A program made the position numbers and the translations under genes. A stretch of DNA of 64,000 nt from Schistosoma mansoni. Taxonomy: Eukaryota > Platyhelminthes > Trematoda > Strigeidida > Schistosomatidae. The DNA lies in assembly GCF_000237925.1 (NCBI RefSeq), contig NC_031502.1, forward strand, positions 45,086,215 through 45,150,214, in the 5' to 3' direction. The notes beneath the pieces are model-generated. The model had not been told where the DNA came from and ran no database searches. It worked only from the letters and a program-made list of their open reading frames with translations. This document shows, in pieces, positions 58,801 to 64,000 of this stretch; the first letter of the stretch is position 1; each line of letters opens with the position of its first letter.

Positions 58801-59570
58801 TCTTAAAAATGGAATAAATGATGCATCATTTTATTGTGTGGCTTAAAGTAATAGCATAGTGTCTTTTGTGAAAACTGAGTTAATAGTCAATAGCAAATTC
58901 AGTATGATCCATGTAACCTGCGTCCATTCTGGATGATGTACACTTAACAAGGAATATTAGAACTCTATTAGATTAATTGATTCTTATTTCTTGTATTTGA
59001 GTAATTTTGAGTCATTTAATTGGTATTGTTGTTTGTATTCAAATATAAAATTACGTCTGTGTTGAGCCAAAATAAGAATGTTAGAAATAAACGGATAAAA
59101 GAAATATTCCTTTTCTGAAGTTGGATCTTTAATCTCCGGGTGGAAATATTTTATTTATCTAGACAAATAAAGCATTAAACTAATAATAAAATATAGATTG
59201 TTAACGTGTTAATTAGAGCCAGTTCGCCCTGTCCACTTTTCAGGAGTCATCGAGTCAGCAACAATTCAACCGCTTACAAATTCAATTAAAAAACCCTTAA
59301 AAATCCAATGGTGTTTATGAACGTTTGAGCTTGCTGAAAAATCCTTATACTTAACAAAAGAAGGTAAAAGAAATAACATCTATTAATCGTTTGAAATCAA
59401 CTTCTCTAGACAAAAAATGAGAGGATTGATAGTGTAAATACAAACAAACAGTTTGTTGGTTAAATTTCTCGTGAAATATTATCTGATATTATTTGTTTGT
59501 ACTTTATGTTAACAGTTTTCTCTTCTTGCATCAAACAGAATCTACGTATTTACATTCAATTTTTTAATCA
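55800..59570. other. AT-rich intergenic region
   Basis: Nearly 4 kb without a recognisable frame, repeat or RNA gene. Confidence 0.4.
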
Positions 59571-59579
59571 TCTCATATC

Positions 59580-60670
59580 ACATAAAAACATGTATACATT
59601 TAGTGGCCCTAAATCTGACTACAATTACATCGGACGAATGATTGTTATTGAAATATACATGTCATCAATCGTCGTATATATATTCATCGACTTAAGTCAC
59701 ATTAGTGAATAACGGAATTAAATAAGTCAAATACGAGAATGAGTTTTTGAATACGTGTATTTTGTACAACCGTTGATCAGAATGGACCATCAAAAAGACG
59801 TAGCGGAGGAAGCAAAGAGGAGTGAGAGAAGCGAAACGAAATAATGCACAGTGAAGAAGGCGAGTGAGCCAACACTATTTATTCAACAGTTAATCAGTAT
59901 TTATAGTCACACAAAATCAAGTTACAGATATGTGATGAGTAAGACAAGAATTGCACACATATACGCTCACATTAAAACATTAATGGTTGATTAGCTGATA
60001 ATTAACAAGGTCAAAATGTGACTCGAGAAGGGTGAATAAATTGGCTTGTCCGGAAGCTAGAATAAGCTATGTGTTATGAATTTATAAAAGAAGCTGTCTC
60101 CAGTTTGTTGTGTCTTCATAAAAGAATGCCATATCTAATTCGTTATGATTTTTATGCCCGGCTTTTATCACGTGATTCATTCACCAATCAAAAAACGACT
60201 TTTCCAATCTTAACACTGTGCCAAAACAATGACGTTTAACCGGTATGAGCAGTCTAGCGCCCTTATTGGTCCCTTGTCCGCCTAGCCCTTCCAATTGAAT
60301 CCAGAACACCAATTGCAGCTTCTGCTATGCGAATCATTTATTTCAAGCATAATCGGTTTATACACCAGACAGACAGACTGCATTACACCACAAAATAGAA
60401 AATAATATTTGTACAAGATCAAGCAAAATGTGGCTGTGAACGTGGGATATAATAGTCCATAAACTGAGTATAATTTAGGGACAGTAATTCGTATAATAAT
60501 AATCCATAGGTCAAAATGAAGCTTATAATAAGATGAATATATATAGTTTAAATCTAGCCATTGAATGGTTATACAATAACAATATATAGAATAATCGTCC
60601 ATTAATTGGTCCCGGAAGTTACCCGTACTTATGTCTTCACTAGGATATAACACTATGAGGGCTCAACATA
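59580..60670. repeat. Dispersed repeat family R, longest copy (possible LTR)
   Basis: The left 450 bp match 16060-16560 and the reverse complement of 3540-4010. The right end reads ATGAGGGCTCAACA, so the minus strand would start TGTTGAGCCC, an LTR-like start. The other boundary is unclear and no internal coding part is present. It could be a solo LTR fossil of about 1 kb or a different repeat. Confidence 0.5.
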
Positions 60671-61525
60671 GTGCCAGCCACTATGTATATACATAACTTC
60701 AACTTTAATTTTCATTATGTAATGTATTATTTTTTGCATTGACCACTACAAACATGAACATTTTTTCGTTTCTGTTCAAATACACACGCTCAACATATCT
60801 ATTATACACATTTGTATGTACACATATTAATTATTTTTTTTATTGAGTACTATTGTTATTCTACATTACTATATTGAACCTTTACATGTTTTTAGAGAGT
60901 CAATTTTGTATAATAATGTTTCCTTCGGACAAAATAGACAAGCAAGGAATGAGCTATATAGAAATGATCAAGAATAAACATAACCCGTGAATGAATGTTG
61001 TTAATATTTCTATCTTCAGAATTTTACCTAGTTTGCATATCTATCATTACTAATCATTGGAAAGTTTGTTTAAATTGTAATAATGATTTACTCTTATTAA
61101 AACTGTATGTATAACAGTTTATAAAATACACTTTGTGTACGTTCTTTATCTTCATTCTTAAATTCATTGCTGCTAATTTTTCACATCACTAATAAACTTG
61201 TCCTATATATTTTTAGTTGGTGTTTCAAAGCTCTTGGAAAATTTACGTCTACAACAACATTTTGTCACTAGAATTTCATAATTTGTTTGGGCTATTTCAA
61301 CATTCACAATAATTGTGATTGTAAGTAACCCTTTGTATAATTATTTCTTATTTATTCTAATAATACTTTTTTGAATAGTTGTGTACGTGTTATGTTCATT
61401 TGTGTGATATTTTTTTCTTCTTTGATTTTGTAATATGACAACAAGACAGCTAAACTCGGTAATTTTTTTAATCATTTAATTGTTGCTTTTGTATTAGTAA
61501 AGAATGCAAATGATGTATTTAGCTC
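60670..61525. other. AT-rich intergenic region
   Basis: No supported feature. Confidence 0.4.
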
Positions 61526-61529
61526 TTAT

Positions 61530-61930
61530 TAATGATGGGTCAATTGAAGTCAGACCACCATGGAAAACCTGGAAGCAGTGGACGGCCGTTTCATCCTATT
61601 GTGGGACTNNNNNNNNNNNNNNNNNNNNNNNNNNNNNNNNNNNNNNNNNNNNNNNNNNNNNNNNNNNNNNNNNNNNNNNNNNNNNNNNNNNNNNNNNNNN
61701 NNNNNNNNNNNNNNNNNNNNNNNNNNNNNNNNNNNNNNNNNNNNNNNNNNNNNNNNNNNNNNNNNNNNNNNNNNNNNNNNNNNNNNNNNNNNNNNNNNNN
61801 NNNNNNNNGAGTCCCACAATAGGATGAAACGGCCGTCCAGTGCTTCCAGGTTTTCCATGATGGTCTATCTTCAATTGACTCACGTTTTCAACTACATGAA
61901 ATTACCGAAATCTCCACAAAACCTCCTTCT
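61530..61930. mobile_element. Inverted pair of hammerhead SINE family B around an assembly gap
   Basis: 61530-61608 is a minus copy ending inside stem II (CATCCTATTGTGGGACT). 61809-61930 is a plus copy starting at the same place (GAGTCCCACAATAGGATGAA). Both arms carry the rare GGATGAAAC in place of GGACGAAAC, so they are copies of one another. The CTGANGA cores and promoter halves are hidden in the gap. Confidence 0.8.
61609..61808. other. Assembly gap (200 N) at the centre of a palindrome
   Basis: Exactly 200 N, flanked by inverted copies of the same SINE. The true missing length is unknown. Confidence 0.95.
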
Positions 61931-63785
61931 TATTATTGAGTTAATTTTTAGAATAGCGAATAGAAATGAAAGTTAAAAATGATTGTTACTAATAGTTTCA
62001 CACAAAAATCATTCATCATGTTTTAAATGATTGATAGATAATCAATATAATGTACATTTAATTCCATAAAGATTAAATTATAAGAAATCCAGAATTTCTG
62101 GTTTGTCAGTAGTATGATTCGACATTTTTCATTTATTATATGTAGTGTCCATATTAGTACTTATATTCCGGCAAATGAGTACGTTTGTCAAAATTAACAG
62201 TACAGATTAAAATATACTAGGGTAAGAATAAAATATAAGAATACTAAATAACCAGTTACGTTCAAGGTTTTCATTTTTGATTACTATTTCTGAAACTTGT
62301 AATTTTTTTCTAATAACTCGCAATTTTCTGATGGTAGTGAAAAAGTTTTCTTTCTCGAAAAAGACGTATCCAATTTCCTCTAGTTTTTTGGTACGAAAAT
62401 TTGCTGTAAGGTCGATGTAACAATAGGATCATTTATAAAAACATACATTGTCCTCTTACATTTAATGATATGTTTTGAGTTAACAACTAATCAAAAATAT
62501 TTACTTTTTGCAGGAAGTTTTTTATCTTCGTTTGATCAGACTAAGATACTTCGAAATTAACTTGGGTCCACTAATTCCTCACTTTATCTTTAATTCATAG
62601 GAATACCCAATATAAGGTGAAATACTGTTTGATTGAAGGACTGTATTCATTTCGACAAATATAATATCAATTATTCAAAAATTTTTGAAGATCCACTACA
62701 TGCGTATTCTAGTATTTAGTGATCAAACAAAGCAGTTATTAAATAATCTACTCAAAGATTGACTTAAGATTAATCAAAGCTTAAATACGATGAACAAAAC
62801 AAAAATTATTTTTAAGGCAACCAGCTAAAAATAATTGAATAAAGGTTCAAATGACCGAACTACCGATAAGGGATACAATTATTTCTGTAATATTTTCATA
62901 ATTGTACGTGCTAAAGATAAAGATGAAAAGAGATAGAATTCTGTGTCAAGTCTTTGTAATCCTATTGGGTAATGAAGCAAATAATATGAGATTAACACAT
63001 CATCCCTTGATAAACACACATAGTGATGGAGTGCTTTTAATATTTTCTACAGTTTGAATCTTTAAGTAGTTTGATCATTCTTTACAAACATTTGCGTTTA
63101 AAGAAGTAATGTGTTATCGAAGTGATACTTAGTTCAGTGACTAAATTACCCTTATTAATGTTTAAAAGCAAATGAGACAGATAATGAGTGAAGTTAAACT
63201 AAATACTAAGAAAATCCTCTTTTATCGACATAATATGTAAAAGAACTTTTTTGAATTGATCATAGTTCATCCTGCGGCTACTCATCAACATCCTAGTAAA
63301 ATATATAATGACAATATTATCTGCCAGCTTTTGTTGATCAATCTGAATAAACCCAAAGTATTATGTTATGAAAATAAAAAGCAAACTCATTGTTTAACAT
63401 TATTTATTTTTAAATATTGACATTTTATCATCTTTCAAACTTTTATGAATGTTTAAAAATGATATTTAGAGAATAAAGACAAGAATAACTTCATTTAAAT
63501 TAAGTTTTTCGTTCAAAACATATAGTTTGATAATGAATTTGTTGAAGCAATTTTCATTTGTATATACAACATACAATATGATCATTTTCATTCAGAATTG
63601 TATAATATATAATCAGTCTTATAATGGTTTTACATGTTGTTATAATTTCTCTTATTATGACCTTGCTATTCCTATTGCTTAATAATCTTGGACACCAATT
63701 CACTCGACAAGTCCCCAAATCAAAACACGGAACGAAATTATATTTCGAATAACAAGAAAAGATGGAATCAAGAAGCAGTATAAAT
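61930..63785. other. AT-rich intergenic region
   Basis: No supported feature. Confidence 0.4.
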
Positions 63786-63789
63786 TTAC

Positions 63790-64000
63790 TTGGTATTGTT
63801 TGGTTGAATCTTCGCATTGAGGTTTAGGAATGCGATTGATCAGTCTCTTATTGGCCATATGTTTATACTGTGCGTATCGCCTCGATATTGCCTTATTCAC
63901 AAGCGCTATGAGCAAAGATGGATAGTGGCTAGCATTGGAATCCAGGACGAGCGTTTCGTCCTATTTGGGACTCGTCAGCTGGGAAGATTCAACCAAACAA
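63790..64000 (-). mobile_element. Sm-alpha-like (family A) SINE 3' half with intact hammerhead, at window end
   Basis: The minus strand runs from the hammerhead (63939-63985) through CACTATCCATCTTTGCTCA and AATAAGAGACTGATCAATCG to GCGAAGATTCAACCAAACAA. The last 18 bp of the window (GAAGATTCAACCAAACAA) are an exact inverted copy of 63797-63814, and match the start motif of the plus-strand SINE at 32690. A second, opposite unit therefore probably begins at the window edge. Confidence 0.75.
63939..63985 (-). ncRNA. Hammerhead ribozyme, Sm-alpha type, core intact
   Basis: Minus strand: CCAG pairs with CTGG (stem I, shortened because the 5' flank is GGTTGAATCTTCCC and not the usual TACATCC). Core CTGACGAG, stem II GTCC-CAAATA-GGAC, CGAAAC, a short stem III and cleavage triplet GTC. 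All core bases are canonical, and it is the best-kept family A ribozyme here. Confidence 0.75.

Noticed and set aside
59497-59712. 71-codon plus frame
   Set aside because: It starts in AT-rich flank and ends in repeat R; no motif.
60282-60653. 123-codon minus frame as a gene
   Set aside because: It lies wholly in the dispersed repeat R, has no motif and is Y/I-rich in a way typical of AT-rich non-coding sequence.

Overview
The window reads as the nuclear genome of a blood fluke (Schistosoma or a very close trematode). It is AT-rich. The few host genes are split into short exons, some of them separated by introns of only 34-40 bp. The rest is packed with schistosome-type repeats: RTE/SR2-like and CR1/SR1-like LINEs, Penelope-like elements (PLEs) with a GIY-YIG domain, Sm-alpha-like short elements carrying hammerhead ribozymes, and a CsRn1/Boudicca-type Ty3/gypsy fossil. 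Two runs of exactly 200 N (31150-31349 and 61609-61808) are assembly gaps.

Three host genes can be supported. (1) 8183-15498, plus strand: a TIGAR-like fructose-2,6-bisphosphatase of the histidine phosphatase family. Five exons are visible. The exon carrying the RHG motif is not in the window. (2) 19623-20229, minus strand: a complete SUMO-conjugating enzyme UBC9 of 166 residues, in four exons with introns of 35, 37 and 34 bp. It is easily missed because no single open frame covers it. (3) 33094-50189, plus strand: a complete opsin in six exons over 17 kb, with the retinal lysine, DRY motif, disulfide cysteines and NPxxY all present. TIGAR and UBC9 are convergent; the opsin lies downstream and points away from UBC9.

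Layout. 1-1975: gypsy fossil on the minus strand. 2000-7500: decayed RTE, gypsy and CR1 pieces. 8.2-15.5 kb: TIGAR, with repeats in its introns. 16-19.6 kb: dispersed repeat and a decayed PLE. 19.6-20.2 kb: UBC9. 20.3-23.7 kb: an almost full-length CR1-like LINE whose 3' end lies about 120 bp upstream of the UBC9 start codon. 25.4-28.75 kb: a PLE between 148-bp inverted repeats, itself hit by a solo-LTR-like insertion. 30.0-31.8 kb: two truncated PLE copies around a gap. 32.7-50.2 kb: SINE and opsin, whose introns hold a 1.35-kb DNA transposon with about 290-bp terminal inverted repeats, three RTE fragments, a PLE fragment and several ribozyme elements. 50.2-64 kb: intergenic, with an RTE copy, ribozyme elements and a long dispersed repeat.

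The most striking theme is the hammerhead ribozyme. It appears in two different pol III-type short-element families and in the terminal repeats of a PLE. Many of these elements lie as head-to-head inverted pairs, and both assembly gaps fall in or beside such inverted repeats.
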